Counted from the first letter of the stretch, positions 16,071-25,087 are shown. The stretch is DNA of 45,680 bases from Nitrospiraceae bacterium (GCA_003599505.1 QZKO01000011.1:1-45680); one strand, 5' to 3'. Program-made: numbers and translations. Notes: a model not told the origin generated them from the sequence alone.

Positions 16071-18082
16071 TGGCAGAAAAATTTTACATCACAACTCCTA
16101 TCTATTATGTCAACGATGTCCCGCACATAGGGCATGCCTATACGACCATTGCAGCCGATATCCTTGCGCGATACAACAGGTTGAAGGGCAAAAAGGTCTT
16201 CTTCCTTACCGGAACGGACGAGCATGGACAGAAAGTCGAAAAAGCCGCGCAGGGGAAGGGGCTTTCTCCAAAAGAGCATGCCGATATTATGGTAGAGAAT
16301 TTCAGGGCGCTCTGGAAGAAATTGAATATTACTAATGATGCCTTCATTCGCACCACCGACATGGAGCATATTAAAACAGTGCAGGGGCTTATCCAGCTTC
16401 TCTGGGACAATGGTGAGATAGAGAAGAGACAGTATTCGGGATGGTACTGCACGCCTGATGAAAGGTTCTGGACGGAGAAAGACCTTGTTGACGGAAACTG
16501 TCCCGACTGCGGACGCGCTGTCGAACAGATCCGGGAAGAGAACTATTTTTTCCTGATGTCAAAATATCAGGACAGGCTCATAAAATATATTGAAGACAAC
16601 CCCTCTTACATTTCGCCGGAGACACGCAGGAACGAGGTGCTTGGATTCTTAAAGAACAATACCCTCGGGGACCTTTGCATCTCAAGACCGAAAGCAAGGC
16701 TTGCGTGGGGAATCCCTTTCTCCTTTGACGAAACTTTTGTGACTTATGTCTGGTTTGACGCGCTGGTAAATTATTTTTCCGCAACGCGGTATCTTGCCCC
16801 GCATGCTGAGATGGCAAGACTGGGTGATTTCTGGTGGCCCGCGGACCATCACCTTGTGGGAAAGGACATCCTGACGACTCACGCCGTTTACTGGTCGACA
16901 ATGCTCATGGCGCTTAACCTCCCGCTGCCCAAAAATATATTTGCCCACGGCTGGTGGACAGTGGACGGGAAGAAGATGTCAAAGTCATTCGGCAACGTAG
17001 TGGACCCTAACGTTATGGCTGAAAAGTACGGAGCGGATGCCTTCAGATATTTTCTCTTCAGGGAAGTGCCGTTCGGACTCGACGGGAATTTCTCGGAAGA
17101 GGCCCTGATAAGCCGCACCAATACCGACCTTGCCAACGACCTCGGAAACCTCTTGAGCAGGTTTTTGACGATGGCGGAGAAGTATTTCAGCAGTATAATC
17201 GAAATTCCCGCCGGAAGCTCAACAGAACTCAATCCGTTTGCAGGGGAATGTATGTATGCAATGATTCCAGCGGTGGATGATACGCATTCTGCTGACTGGT
17301 CAAATCTTAGATTCAATATAATCCTTGATCATATATGGAGCATCATCAGGGCCGGGAATAATCATGTCGCTCAAAAAGAACCCTGGAAGCTTGCAAAAAC
17401 AGATGTTCAAGAACTGAAAAGTGTAATGTTCAATATCTGGAATGCGCTTAGGCTCTCGGCAGTTGCTCTTTATCCGTTCATGCCTGATACGGCAGAGAAG
17501 ATGTGGAAGCAACTTGGATTAAAATCTTTAGCAGATGAGACAAAACAAAGCCTGCCGGGAACATTACCGCCGGAAGCGAATAAGTATCCGAAGATTTATG
17601 AATGGGACTGGAAGCCGGGTTATGAAATAAAGGTTTCTAAAGGTGAACAACTATTCCCGAGGATAGAGGTAAAGAAAGAGACGGGAAAAGAAAAGGAAGG
17701 CAAAGGGCCGATGACTGAATCAGAACAAGTTTCTGCCGAACGGAAACCAGAAGAAATAAATTTAATTACTATTGAGGATTTTGCAAAAGTTCAATTAAAA
17801 ATAGGCGCGGTGCTGCAGGCGGAGCGTGTGCCCAAATCCGCCAAACTTATCAAACTGCAGGTCGACACAGGAGAAATGAGGCAGGTAGTAGCGGGAATCG
17901 GACAGGTTTATGCTCCTGAAGATCTGGTCGGTAAAAGCATTGTTGTTGTAACAAACTTGAAACCCGCGAAACTGATGGGGGTTGAGTCGCAGGGCATGCT
18001 CCTTGCAGCTACGGACAGTAATGGTATATTATCAATCGTGGCGCCTGAAAAAGAGGTAAAAGCGGGGGCTGTTATTAAGTAA
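16070..18082 (+). CDS. metG: Methionyl-tRNA synthetase
   Basis: MetRS charges tRNA-Met. The 670-residue protein has HIGH at 19-22 (PHIGHAYTT), a knuckle with WYCTPDERFW and NCPDCGR, and KMSKS near 302-306 (GKKMSKSFGN). An anticodon-binding helical domain follows, and a C-terminal tRNA-binding OB domain from about 565 (DFAKVQLKIGAVLQAERV) dimerises and aids tRNA capture. The ATG at 16070 shares its A with the ricT TGA stop; a TTG one codon earlier is less likely. A Lys/Glu-rich linker of about 35 residues joins the last two domains. Confidence 0.97.
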   Translation: MAEKFYITTPIYYVNDVPHIGHAYTTIAADILARYNRLKGKKVFFLTGTDEHGQKVEKAAQGKGLSPKEHADIMVENFRALWKKLNITNDAFIRTTDMEHIKTVQGLIQLLWDNGEIEKRQYSGWYCTPDERFWTEKDLVDGNCPDCGRAVEQIREENYFFLMSKYQDRLIKYIEDNPSYISPETRRNEVLGFLKNNTLGDLCISRPKARLAWGIPFSFDETFVTYVWFDALVNYFSATRYLAPHAEMARLGDFWWPADHHLVGKDILTTHAVYWSTMLMALNLPLPKNIFAHGWWTVDGKKMSKSFGNVVDPNVMAEKYGADAFRYFLFREVPFGLDGNFSEEALISRTNTDLANDLGNLLSRFLTMAEKYFSSIIEIPAGSSTELNPFAGECMYAMIPAVDDTHSADWSNLRFNIILDHIWSIIRAGNNHVAQKEPWKLAKTDVQELKSVMFNIWNALRLSAVALYPFMPDTAEKMWKQLGLKSLADETKQSLPGTLPPEANKYPKIYEWDWKPGYEIKVSKGEQLFPRIEVKKETGKEKEGKGPMTESEQVSAERKPEEINLITIEDFAKVQLKIGAVLQAERVPKSAKLIKLQVDTGEMRQVVAGIGQVYAPEDLVGKSIVVVTNLKPAKLMGVESQGMLLAATDSNGILSIVAPEKEVKAGAVIK

Positions 18083-18154
18083 TAAGACAATACCGGATAA
18101 TCAATAGCAGAAATGCCGGTAAATTTATTCAATAAAGAAAAGAGGACACATGAT

Positions 18155-18598
18155 ATGAACGCTTCAATAATTTCGATCAACATAAGCGCCAAAAAGGGTG
18201 AAAGAAAGAAGGCCGTGGCGGAAGCGGTATTGAGGGAAAACTACGGGATTGAAAGCGATGCCCACGCGTCGGAGACATGGCACAGACAGGTGAGCCTGCT
18301 GGCGCTTGAGAGTATAGACAAGATGCGCGCAAAGGGGTTGAAAGTAGGTCCCGGCGATTTCGCGGAGAATATCACTACGCAGGGCATTACCCTGCCTACC
18401 CTTCCTGTCGGCACAAAGATGACCATCGGTAAAGATGTGGAAGTCGAGGTAACCCAGATCGGCAAGCTGTGCCATGCGCGCTGCGCCATTTATGAGCAGG
18501 CAGGTGATTGTGTTATGCCGAGAGAGGGTATTTTTGTGAAAGTACTGAAAGGCGGGACAATAAAAACAGGAGACGAGGTAAGGTTAATCAGGGATTAG
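18155..18598 (+). CDS. MOSC domain protein
   Basis: This 147-residue single-domain protein matches the MOSC family (beta-strand domain of molybdenum-cofactor sulfurases and YiiM-like proteins). The conserved segment GKLCHARCAIYEQAGDCVM carries the reactive cysteine, and VGPGDFAENITTQGI is the usual MOSC stretch. The start is chosen for AGAGGA eight bases upstream; an ATG at 18113 lacks one. It lies 22 bases before the molybdopterin adenylyltransferase gene, so a role in molybdenum (or tungsten) cofactor sorting or sulfur transfer is likely. Confidence 0.9.
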   Translation: MNASIISINISAKKGERKKAVAEAVLRENYGIESDAHASETWHRQVSLLALESIDKMRAKGLKVGPGDFAENITTQGITLPTLPVGTKMTIGKDVEVEVTQIGKLCHARCAIYEQAGDCVMPREGIFVKVLKGGTIKTGDEVRLIRD

Positions 18599-18620
18599 GG
18601 ATAGGGGGTAGGGAGCTGTA

Positions 18621-19109
18621 ATGATCAAGGTTGCAATTCTGACATTAAGCGACAAGGGCTCAAAAGGCGAGCGGAAGGATACGAGCGGCCCCACGATTGA
18701 AAGAATGGTCAAAAAGATCGGCGCGGCGGTGGTAAGTTATGATATCATCCCTGATGAGAAGGCCCTGATCAGGAAAAAGCTCCTTTCGTTGTGCAACAAG
18801 GCCGATCTTATATTGACTACCGGCGGCACCGGAATGTCTCCGAGAGACGTGACGCCTGACGCGACACTTGAGGTAATTGAAAAGGAGATACCCGGGATCG
18901 CGGAAGTCATGCGCTATAACGGGTTGAAAAAAACCCCTTTTTCCATGCTTTCACGGGCTGTTGCGGGAATAAGGGGCAAGACTCTGATCATCAACCTCCC
19001 CGGCAGTCCGGCCGCTGTCAGAGAAAACCTTGCGGTCATCCTTGAATGCCTGCCTCACGCGATAGAGAAGATACAGGGTTGTCAAAAGGAATGCGCAAGG
19101 CACAGGTAG
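18621..19109 (+). CDS. mog: Molybdopterin adenylyltransferase (MogA/MoaB family)
   Basis: The enzyme adenylylates molybdopterin before metal insertion. The 162-residue protein has the MoCF motifs LILTTGGTGMSPRDVTPDAT and IINLPGSPAAVRENL, and a C-terminal helix typical of MogA/MoaB. It follows the MOSC gene closely and precedes ccdA by 7 bases. MogA and MoaB cannot be separated from sequence alone. No molybdoenzyme is encoded in the window. Confidence 0.92.
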   Translation: MIKVAILTLSDKGSKGERKDTSGPTIERMVKKIGAAVVSYDIIPDEKALIRKKLLSLCNKADLILTTGGTGMSPRDVTPDATLEVIEKEIPGIAEVMRYNGLKKTPFSMLSRAVAGIRGKTLIINLPGSPAAVRENLAVILECLPHAIEKIQGCQKECARHR

Positions 19110-19116
19110 ACATGCA

Positions 19117-19854
19117 ATGACAAGCGTCGGATACATAGGGGCCTTTCTCGGCGGCGTGCTCTCATTCCTTTCTCCGTGCGTGCTGCCTCTTATCCCGTCA
19201 TATGTTTCCTATATTACCGGGATTTCCTTCGAAGATTTCAAGTCAGGCGACAGGGCGTTGATAAGAAGGCTGACTATCGTCAATTCTTCAGCATTCGTTG
19301 CCGGTTTTTCCACGATCTTTATTCTGTTAGGCATATCTTCATCGTTTATAGGCTCTTTCTTTTCATATTATTATGATCAGCTCAGGATAATAGGCGGGAT
19401 AATTATCATCATCTTCGGGCTTTATGTAATGGGGGCGCTGAAACTGAACTTTCTGGCGTCTGACAGGAGGGTCCATCTCAAGTCAAAACCCAGGGGAGTT
19501 TTAGGTTCACTGGTTGTGGGACTTACGTTCGGCGCCGGATGGACCCCTTGCATAGGACCGATACTTGGTTCCATTCTGGTTATCGCGGGCACGTCCGGCT
19601 CAGCCATGTACGGGTTCAAACTCCTGCTCGTATATTCTCTGGGGCTCGCCATACCCTTTATCACCACGTCCCTTATCATCAACACATTCCTCAGTCACTT
19701 CAGCGTCATCCAGAAATACATGAGGCTGATAATGATACTTAGCGGCCTGCTGCTTATTTCCTTCGGTATCGTGCTGCTGACTGACTCAGTGCATCTTATT
19801 TTAGGGTTCGCCCCGGACCTGGGCGTTGAAGAGTTAATTACGCGCCCCAGGTAA
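19117..19854 (+). CDS. ccdA: Cytochrome c biogenesis protein CcdA
   Basis: CcdA carries electrons from cytoplasmic thioredoxin across the inner membrane to periplasmic thiol proteins. The 245-residue protein has six hydrophobic segments and the paired redox cysteines: SPCVLPLIPSYVSYI in segment 1 and GWTPCIGPILGSIL in segment 4. No periplasmic DsbD-type domain is attached. It is the last gene of the plus-strand run and its stop abuts the convergent recX stop with no gap, leaving no room for separate terminators. Confidence 0.95.
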   Translation: MTSVGYIGAFLGGVLSFLSPCVLPLIPSYVSYITGISFEDFKSGDRALIRRLTIVNSSAFVAGFSTIFILLGISSSFIGSFFSYYYDQLRIIGGIIIIIFGLYVMGALKLNFLASDRRVHLKSKPRGVLGSLVVGLTFGAGWTPCIGPILGSILVIAGTSGSAMYGFKLLLVYSLGLAIPFITTSLIINTFLSHFSVIQKYMRLIMILSGLLLISFGIVLLTDSVHLILGFAPDLGVEELITRPR

Positions 19855-20364
19855 CTATTTCCCGATAAGCCCGATTACCTTATGGATCACCCCGCTGGAA
19901 AAACCCCTGCGCCGGAGCATTCCCCACAGTCTGCGTTTTACAATGTCTTCAGGGTGATTTTTCAGGGTCCTGATTTTCTTTTCCACAAGCATCAATGCTG
20001 CTTTCTCCTCCATCTCCCCTGTGCGGGCTGAAAGCGTATTATCGATAAGTTCCTTGTCAATCCCCCGTCTTGCGAGCAGCGCACCGAGTCCCCTCTTCCC
20101 CAGGGGTTTCCTTTCCAGGGAATATCTGAAAAGCTCCTCTGCGAGGCCTTCGTCATTGATTAAACCGGCGCGCTCGAGAGACTTGACGGCATCGCTGATC
20201 TGCCCGTCGCTGAAGCCTTTCCTTTTAAGCCTGTCAAGGAGTTCTTTTCTGCTTCTGGAACGGTAACTGAGTAAATTGAGCGCGCAGGTCTTCGCGTCAG
20301 CGCGTGAACCTTTCAATATCGGGACCCTTTTTATTCTTATCTTTTGACGCGAATACCCCCGCAT
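19855..20364 (-). CDS. recX: Regulatory protein RecX
   Basis: RecX binds RecA filaments and inhibits them. The protein shows three three-helix repeats: SRSRKELLDRLKRKGFS, DEGLAEELFRYSLERKP and the final VKRRLWGMLRRRGFSSGVI. The ATG at 20364 has AAAGGA nearby and overlaps the pilus ATPase gene by 68 bases. A TTG at 20313 would give 152 residues and a shorter overlap, so the start is uncertain. It is separated from recA by the pilus ATPase gene but on the same strand, so co-expression is likely. Confidence 0.92.
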   Translation of the reverse strand: MRGYSRQKIRIKRVPILKGSRADAKTCALNLLSYRSRSRKELLDRLKRKGFSDGQISDAVKSLERAGLINDEGLAEELFRYSLERKPLGKRGLGALLARRGIDKELIDNTLSARTGEMEEKAALMLVEKKIRTLKNHPEDIVKRRLWGMLRRRGFSSGVIHKVIGLIGK

Positions 20365-21457
20365 CAAATGTATCCTTTGTGGACATTATCCCTTTTACCT
20401 TGAGGGCGAAGTCATCGGGATTGGTCGCCCTGCTCATCGCGTCATCATAAGTGATGATCCCACGGTTGTAAAGGCTCAGCAGGGACTGATCGAAGGTCTG
20501 CATGCCGTACTGGCTGAAGCCGTCCGCTATAAAGTCCGGGATCTGTTTCGTCTTGTCAGGGTCTTCAATGCAGCCCCTGATCGTGGCTGTCGCCACAAGC
20601 ACCTCAACGGCCGGCACGCGTCCTTTTTCATCAGCCCTCGGGACCAGCCTCATCGATATGATCGCCCTGAGAACAGAGGCAAGCTGCATCCTTACCTGCT
20701 TGTGCTGATAAGGAGGAAAAACGGAGACGATCCTGTTTATCGTCTCTACTGCGTCGGATGTATGGAGGGTGCTGAGGACCAGATGACCTGTTTCAGCGGC
20801 GACCAGGGCCGTCTGGATGGTCTCAAAATCGCGCATCTCACCGACGAGGATAACATCAGGGTCCTGTCTTAAAGCGGCCCTCAGGGCCTTGCTGAAGGAC
20901 TCTGTATCATGGCCGACTTCACGCTGGCTTATGATGCTCTTCTTGTCCCTGAACAGAAATTCGATCGGGTCTTCAATGGTAATGATGTTTTCAGTCTTGT
21001 GCAGATTTATATATTCGATCATGGACGCCAGTGATGTTGTTTTCCCGCTCCCTGTGGTCCCCGTAACAAGGATAAGACCCCTCGGTTCCAGGGCGATCTT
21101 CTTCAGTACCGGCGGCAGCAGCAGCTCCTCTATGTCCATGATTTCCATGGAGACAATCCTGAAAACAATGCCTGCCGTCCCCCTCTGCAGATAGCAATTG
21201 CACCTGAACCTGGCAAGCCCGGGCACGCCGTAGCCTATATCGATATCGTGGGTCTTTTCAAACTGTTCTCTCTGGTAATCCGACATGATCGAACGCGCAA
21301 GCTCCAATGTATCTTCCGCTGCCAGCCTTTTCTCGTCCTGCAGGGGCAGGATCTTCCCGTCAACCCGGACAATAGGCTGGTTCCCGGTCTTTATATGGAG
21401 GTCGGACGCCTTCATCTCGACAGCCCGCCTGAGGAGCGCGTTAATATCAATTGCCAT
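20297..21457 (-). CDS. Type IV pilus ATPase (PilT/PilU family)
   Basis: This 386-residue AAA+ motor powers pilus retraction or a related step. Walker A GTTGSGKTT is at 133-141, the Asp box IEDPIE at 161-166, Walker B DVILVGEMRD at 201-210 and the His box HLVLSTLHTSD at 225-235. The AIRNLIRE motif of true PilT is not seen. The C-terminal part (GFSQYGMQTFDQSLLSLY) and long tail look more like the PilU branch, so the exact type is left open. It sits between recA (47 bases upstream) and recX, with no other pilus gene in the window. Confidence 0.9.
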   Translation of the reverse strand: MAIDINALLRRAVEMKASDLHIKTGNQPIVRVDGKILPLQDEKRLAAEDTLELARSIMSDYQREQFEKTHDIDIGYGVPGLARFRCNCYLQRGTAGIVFRIVSMEIMDIEELLLPPVLKKIALEPRGLILVTGTTGSGKTTSLASMIEYINLHKTENIITIEDPIEFLFRDKKSIISQREVGHDTESFSKALRAALRQDPDVILVGEMRDFETIQTALVAAETGHLVLSTLHTSDAVETINRIVSVFPPYQHKQVRMQLASVLRAIISMRLVPRADEKGRVPAVEVLVATATIRGCIEDPDKTKQIPDFIADGFSQYGMQTFDQSLLSLYNRGIITYDDAMSRATNPDDFALKVKGIMSTKDTFDAGVFASKDKNKKGPDIERFTR

Positions 21458-21504
21458 AGGTTATCTCCTGTTGACCTGTTTATGTCCTTTTCGGCTTTCC
21501 TGCC

Positions 21505-22500
21505 CTATTTCTTGAAATTGAACGCCTCAAGTATCTTCGATTCGATCTCCAGGGCCACTTCGGGATGCGCCAGAAGATACTGCCTGGAGTTTTCTCTCCC
21601 CTGGCCAATACGGTTCCCGCTGTAAGAATACCACGCACCGGCTTTCTCTATTATATTTTTTTCAACCCCGAGGTCGATGATTTCGCCGGTCCTCGAAATG
21701 CCTTCATTGAAGTAAATATCGAATTCCGCCTGTTTGAAGGGCGGGGCGACCTTGTTTTTGACTACCTTTACCCTCACCCTGCTGCCCACCGATTCCTGCG
21801 CGTCCTTGAGGTTTTCAATCTTCCTGATATCAAGCCGTACCGAGGCATAGAACTTGAGCGCGTTGCCGCCTGTGGTAGTTTCGGGATTTCCGAACATGAC
21901 GCCGATCTTCATGCGTATCTGGTTAATGAATACGACGGTTGTTTGCCCTTTTGCGATCGCCCCGGTGAGTTTTCTCAGCGCCTGGCTCATGAGACGGGCC
22001 TGGAGCCCGGGAAGACTGTCTCCCATCTCGCCCTCGATCTCCGCCCGCGGGACAAGGGCCGCAACCGAATCAATGACAATGATGTCGAGGGCCCCGCTGC
22101 GTACCAGCGTCTCAGCCACTTCCAGCGCCTGCTCCCCGGTATCGGGCTGACTGATGAGAAGGTCGCTTATGTTTACCCCGAGTTTCGCCGCATACGATAC
22201 ATCAAGCGCATGTTCGGCATCAATAAAGGCCGCGTTGCCCCCGGCCTTTTGCGCCTGCGCCACTGCATTGAGCGCGAGGGTGGTTTTTCCCGAAGATTCG
22301 GGACCGTAAATCTCTATTACCCTTCCTCTCGGAAAACCGCCGACCCCTAACGCGACGTCAAGCCCGATAGACCCTGACGGTATAACGGATATCTCCGTCA
22401 CGCCTTCAGAGCCGAGGCGCATGATAGCGCCCTTGCCGAACTGCTTTTCTATCTGCGATATTGCAACATCAAGTGCCTTTAAACGGTCTTTGTCGGACAT
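21505..22500 (-). CDS. recA: Recombinase RecA
   Basis: RecA forms the filament for homologous recombination and triggers the SOS response. The 331-residue protein has Walker [10 protein letters not shown] at 66-74, the loop-2 region [20 protein letters not shown] and a C-terminal domain ending LEAFNFKK. The order thpR-recA is widespread. The ATG lies 19 bases after the thpR stop, with AGGGAGG-like sequence upstream. No LexA-type operator was recognised near it, though lineages differ in that motif. Confidence 0.98.
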   Translation of the reverse strand: MSDKDRLKALDVAISQIEKQFGKGAIMRLGSEGVTEISVIPSGSIGLDVALGVGGFPRGRVIEIYGPESSGKTTLALNAVAQAQKAGGNAAFIDAEHALDVSYAAKLGVNISDLLISQPDTGEQALEVAETLVRSGALDIIVIDSVAALVPRAEIEGEMGDSLPGLQARLMSQALRKLTGAIAKGQTTVVFINQIRMKIGVMFGNPETTTGGNALKFYASVRLDIRKIENLKDAQESVGSRVRVKVVKNKVAPPFKQAEFDIYFNEGISRTGEIIDLGVEKNIIEKAGAWYSYSGNRIGQGRENSRQYLLAHPEVALEIESKILEAFNFKK

Positions 22501-22519
22501 TGATTATCCTCCCTTAATT

Positions 22520-23077
22520 TTATTTCCCCATCGCTATCTCCGCTATCCTCGTGTACTTCGCTCCAGCGGGACTTAACTCGCTTTTCATGAAAGATATTGT
22601 TCTGACATTTATAAATCCGAACTCTCTGTCTTTGTTCAGCTCGATCTCCTCCAGAAGCGGTCCCTTTCCGTATGAAGACCTGAACCTTCCAAGGGTAAGA
22701 TGGGGGGAGAATTTGCGGTCTTCTTTTTCAAATCCGAGCGACGCCATCCGGTCCTCAACTTCCTTCCGGAGCCCTTCGAGAATTGTGTTTTCTGAAACAC
22801 CGACCCATAATACGCGCGGGGCCTTCATGTTCGGAAAAACACCCGCGCCTTTGATTTGAAGATCAAAACACGGATATTTCCTGCAGGTCCCCTCTGTTGC
22901 CTCTATAATTCCGGCTGTATTTTCATCGGCAATATTGCCCAGGAATTTCAGCGTCAGGTGGATGCCCTGAGGTCTCGTCCATCTCACATCCGCCCCGCCC
23001 TTCTTAAGCTCCTGCTGAAACCCCGACAGGGCGGATATTACCGCTTCAGGCAATTCTATTGCAATAAAACTTCTCAA
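22520..23077 (-). CDS. thpR: RNA 2',3'-cyclic phosphodiesterase (LigT/ThpR)
   Basis: The 185-residue 2H-family enzyme opens RNA 2',3'-cyclic phosphates. Both HxTx motifs are present: IHLTLKFLG near 40-48 and PHLTLGRF near 124-131. MRSFIAIELPEAV is the usual N-terminus. It is the first gene of the thpR-recA-pilus ATPase-recX run. Its physiological substrate is generally not known. Upstream is the degraded region with the dndD fragment. Confidence 0.95.
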   Translation of the reverse strand: MRSFIAIELPEAVISALSGFQQELKKGGADVRWTRPQGIHLTLKFLGNIADENTAGIIEATEGTCRKYPCFDLQIKGAGVFPNMKAPRVLWVGVSENTILEGLRKEVEDRMASLGFEKEDRKFSPHLTLGRFRSSYGKGPLLEEIELNKDREFGFINVRTISFMKSELSPAGAKYTRIAEIAMGK

Positions 23078-23244
23078 TATTATTTAATCGTAAGCTGACT
23101 TTCCAGAATAGGATACCACAGAAGCAAAAAAATGTGCAGGGCTGTTACTGTTACGGCGACCATGTACGAACATCAACTGGTCTTATTGAATTCGGCAGAC
23201 GTGTTTTTGCTATGCCGGCTGAAAGCTGTGACATTAATTGCGGT
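23078..23244. other. Degraded intergenic stretch between thpR and the dndD fragment
   Basis: No intact gene. A short minus-strand frame continues from inside the dndD fragment in another register but has no start signal or recognisable motif. The promoter of thpR-recA should lie here; I see no strong consensus boxes. Confidence 0.35.
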
Positions 23245-23400
23245 TCAATATTGCCACCTAACTTGATGTCCTGCATGTGGAAGATATTTCTCAAACAGCG
23301 CCCAGCGATTCTTTTTATCAAGCCTCCCCACAGGGGTATCAATAACAATAGGGAATTCTCTGCCGGACGCTTTTGACAAAGTCCATAAAGGGGAAAGAGG
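23245..23400 (-). pseudogene. 3' fragment of dndD (DNA phosphorothioation ATPase)
   Basis: Fifty-two codons, starting immediately after the stop of the HNH enzyme gene, read LWTLSKASGREF, then PIVIDTPVGRLDKKNR, then FEKYLPHAGHQV before diverging and stopping. This is the end of the DndD family: the Walker B and D-loop region IDTPxGRLD followed by the (Y)FPxAxHQV strand. There is no start and no upstream coiled-coil or Walker A. It reads as a remnant after a deletion that joined the two genes. Homology is judged by eye on about 40 residues. Confidence 0.75.
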
Positions 23401-24363
23401 TTATTTTAGGAGTTTGTTTTTTCTGTGCCAAGCGAATGCTTCTACAGCAGGATAAGACGAGTCCTTATTGGGAAGCAAGATTGATTTTCCTACCAACTCT
23501 GTGAGTATCCATTCGGTCGGTCTTTTGGAACTCATAAGAGGGCTAACTAAAATGGAATAGTTTTCATCAACACTAATCAAACCCTCATCAAATGTCCAAT
23601 GATGTAATTTACACAAGGCGAAACCATTCCGTACGTCATCATTATACGAAACGCTGAAAGGAATTATATGTGCAGCATCAACAACTGATGCTCCTTCAAG
23701 GGTTAATATTCTGGTTTTACATATGGAGCATGTGTAATTATAAAGGGACATGATTGCGTGTCTGAAGCCAATCTCCCGGACAGCTTGTCTCAATATTTTT
23801 TTGCTTTTACTTTTTTCTGCCAAGAAGGGCAGGTTAGTATCGCTTAAAAGAAACTTTTCATATTTCATCGCCTTACGATTTAAATTGATGATGTCAACTA
23901 AATTTTTCTTTTTGTCAGAATCAAAATAGGTATTAATTATTGCCTGTCTAAAAGCAGTTCTGTTTTTATCTGATAAAAGAATGGCGAATAACTCTTCATT
24001 AAGATAAGCATATTTGATCATATCTCTGATTTGATAGCTCGATTTAATGTGCCGGATCAAGCTAAACGATTTCTCAAATCCAGCGTTTGGGACCAAGTGC
24101 CAAAAAAGATCGCTCTTTAAATGGAAAAAGGGTAATGCGACTATCCCCTTTTGATCGGGATAGAGAGCGTTCCAATAACTCAGAAAAGTTGACACTATCT
24201 CTGGAGTCAAAACAATTTCATTTGTGGAAATAATGCCTTGTTCGATCAGGTCAATTATTGAAAGAAGTAATATGGGCTTGTGCGGGGCAGGTCTGCCATG
24301 GCTTCTGTCTATCCGTAGATGTGCAAACTTCTCGATATAATAATCTAAGTTTTTCTCAGCCAT
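23401..24363 (-). CDS. SBD-HNH restriction endonuclease (phosphorothioate-DNA dependent type)
   Basis: The 320-residue protein has an N-terminal domain with GRPAPHKPILLLSIIDLI (23-40), the signature of sulfur-binding domains in ScoMcrA-like type IV enzymes, which bind phosphorothioated DNA. A C-terminal HNH nuclease follows: C212 and C215 (YTCSICKTR), DAAHIIPF (229-236), and NGFALCKLHH with C251 (246-255). All nuclease residues are present, so it looks active. Such enzymes cleave DNA modified by Dnd systems. The gene is AT-richer than its neighbours, is followed at once by a dndD fragment, and lies in a degraded island, suggesting acquisition by transfer. Confidence 0.82.
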   Translation of the reverse strand: MAEKNLDYYIEKFAHLRIDRSHGRPAPHKPILLLSIIDLIEQGIISTNEIVLTPEIVSTFLSYWNALYPDQKGIVALPFFHLKSDLFWHLVPNAGFEKSFSLIRHIKSSYQIRDMIKYAYLNEELFAILLSDKNRTAFRQAIINTYFDSDKKKNLVDIINLNRKAMKYEKFLLSDTNLPFLAEKSKSKKILRQAVREIGFRHAIMSLYNYTCSICKTRILTLEGASVVDAAHIIPFSVSYNDDVRNGFALCKLHHWTFDEGLISVDENYSILVSPLMSSKRPTEWILTELVGKSILLPNKDSSYPAVEAFAWHRKNKLLK

Positions 24364-24383
24364 CTAAATTGCCAGAGCATTTC

Positions 24384-24625
24384 TTACACTTTCACCTGTT
24401 CTATCCCTACACTTTTTTCATACAAAAATTCCGGGTCCATATCTATATGATTCGCCCACTCAATGGTGTCGAATCTGACTGTGATGGAGTTGAACATGGA
24501 AACGTCCCTCAACTCCGAGAACTTCCCCATGCTCAATATGGCGACATATCAAACACCCTTTCTGCGCCGTCACCGAAGGTTTGGAGTAATGTTCATTTAA
24601 ATCTCCGAGCGATACTTACGACCAT
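24384..24625 (-). pseudogene. Broken DUF2442 gene
   Basis: Two frames together spell a DUF2442 domain. The first reads LLQTFGDGAERVFDMSPY, the second LSMGKFSELRD, MFNSITVRFDTIEW and IDMDPEFLYEKSV. A single missing T near 24537 breaks the join, and an in-frame TGA (near 24593) separates the presumed start (ATG at 24625, AAGGA upstream) from the domain. DUF2442 proteins are small and often paired with DUF4160 in antitoxin-like modules. No partner is present. It ends 20 bases before the HNH gene. Confidence 0.65.
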
Positions 24626-24685
24626 AATATTTTATGTTCCTTTTTACAATTAAGTATCACAGTAATTGTCTAATACCCTATTTTC

Positions 24686-25087
24686 CTACCCGCCGGGAAT
24701 GCTTTTAAGGTATTCCTTCATCCGTCTTATAAATCTTTTTGAATTCTTAACAATCTTTTCAGCCGTTTCTTTTTCAATGACAATTTTAGCGTTATAATCA
24801 CACTCTTCTCTCTTCCTTCTGATATAATCAAATATCTTTCCGTATTCAACCTCAATAATTTTGTTCTTTATGAAATACTGATTGAATGCCGCTTCGACTC
24901 CAGAGTGTTTTGATCTGTCAAGTTTCTTCGTTAGCAAGACAGCAGTGGTAATGCTGAACAGTGAGTAATATGCACGATTTACCGCTGCTCTGTATCTCTT
25001 AAGTGATAACAGTTCTTTGGCGGTTTTAACATCCTCTTCAGCCCGTTCTAAGCGGACTTTAATAAGCTCTCTTGTTTTTTCGTCCAA
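24686..25087 (-). CDS. HEPN domain protein (MNT-HEPN toxin partner)
   Basis: The 133-residue all-helical protein matches HEPN: ERAEEDVKTAKELLSLKRY, then AAVNRAYYSLFSITTAVLL, then the RREECDY-type segment and a final helix. HEPN proteins paired with minimal nucleotidyltransferases are often RNase toxins silenced by AMPylation. The classic RxxxxH is not intact here (R-x4-D-Y instead), as in the PF05168 branch, so nuclease activity is uncertain. The start is a TTG overlapping the MNT gene by 40 bases; no better start exists. Low GC fits the island. Confidence 0.82.
   Translation of the reverse strand: MDEKTRELIKVRLERAEEDVKTAKELLSLKRYRAAVNRAYYSLFSITTAVLLTKKLDRSKHSGVEAAFNQYFIKNKIIEVEYGKIFDYIRRKREECDYNAKIVIEKETAEKIVKNSKRFIRRMKEYLKSIPGG

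Noticed and set aside
24440-24600. Cys/His-rich frame (CLICRHIEHGE) as a zinc-finger or HNH piece
   Set aside because: The other two frames give a clear DUF2442 domain over the same bases, so this is a shadow.
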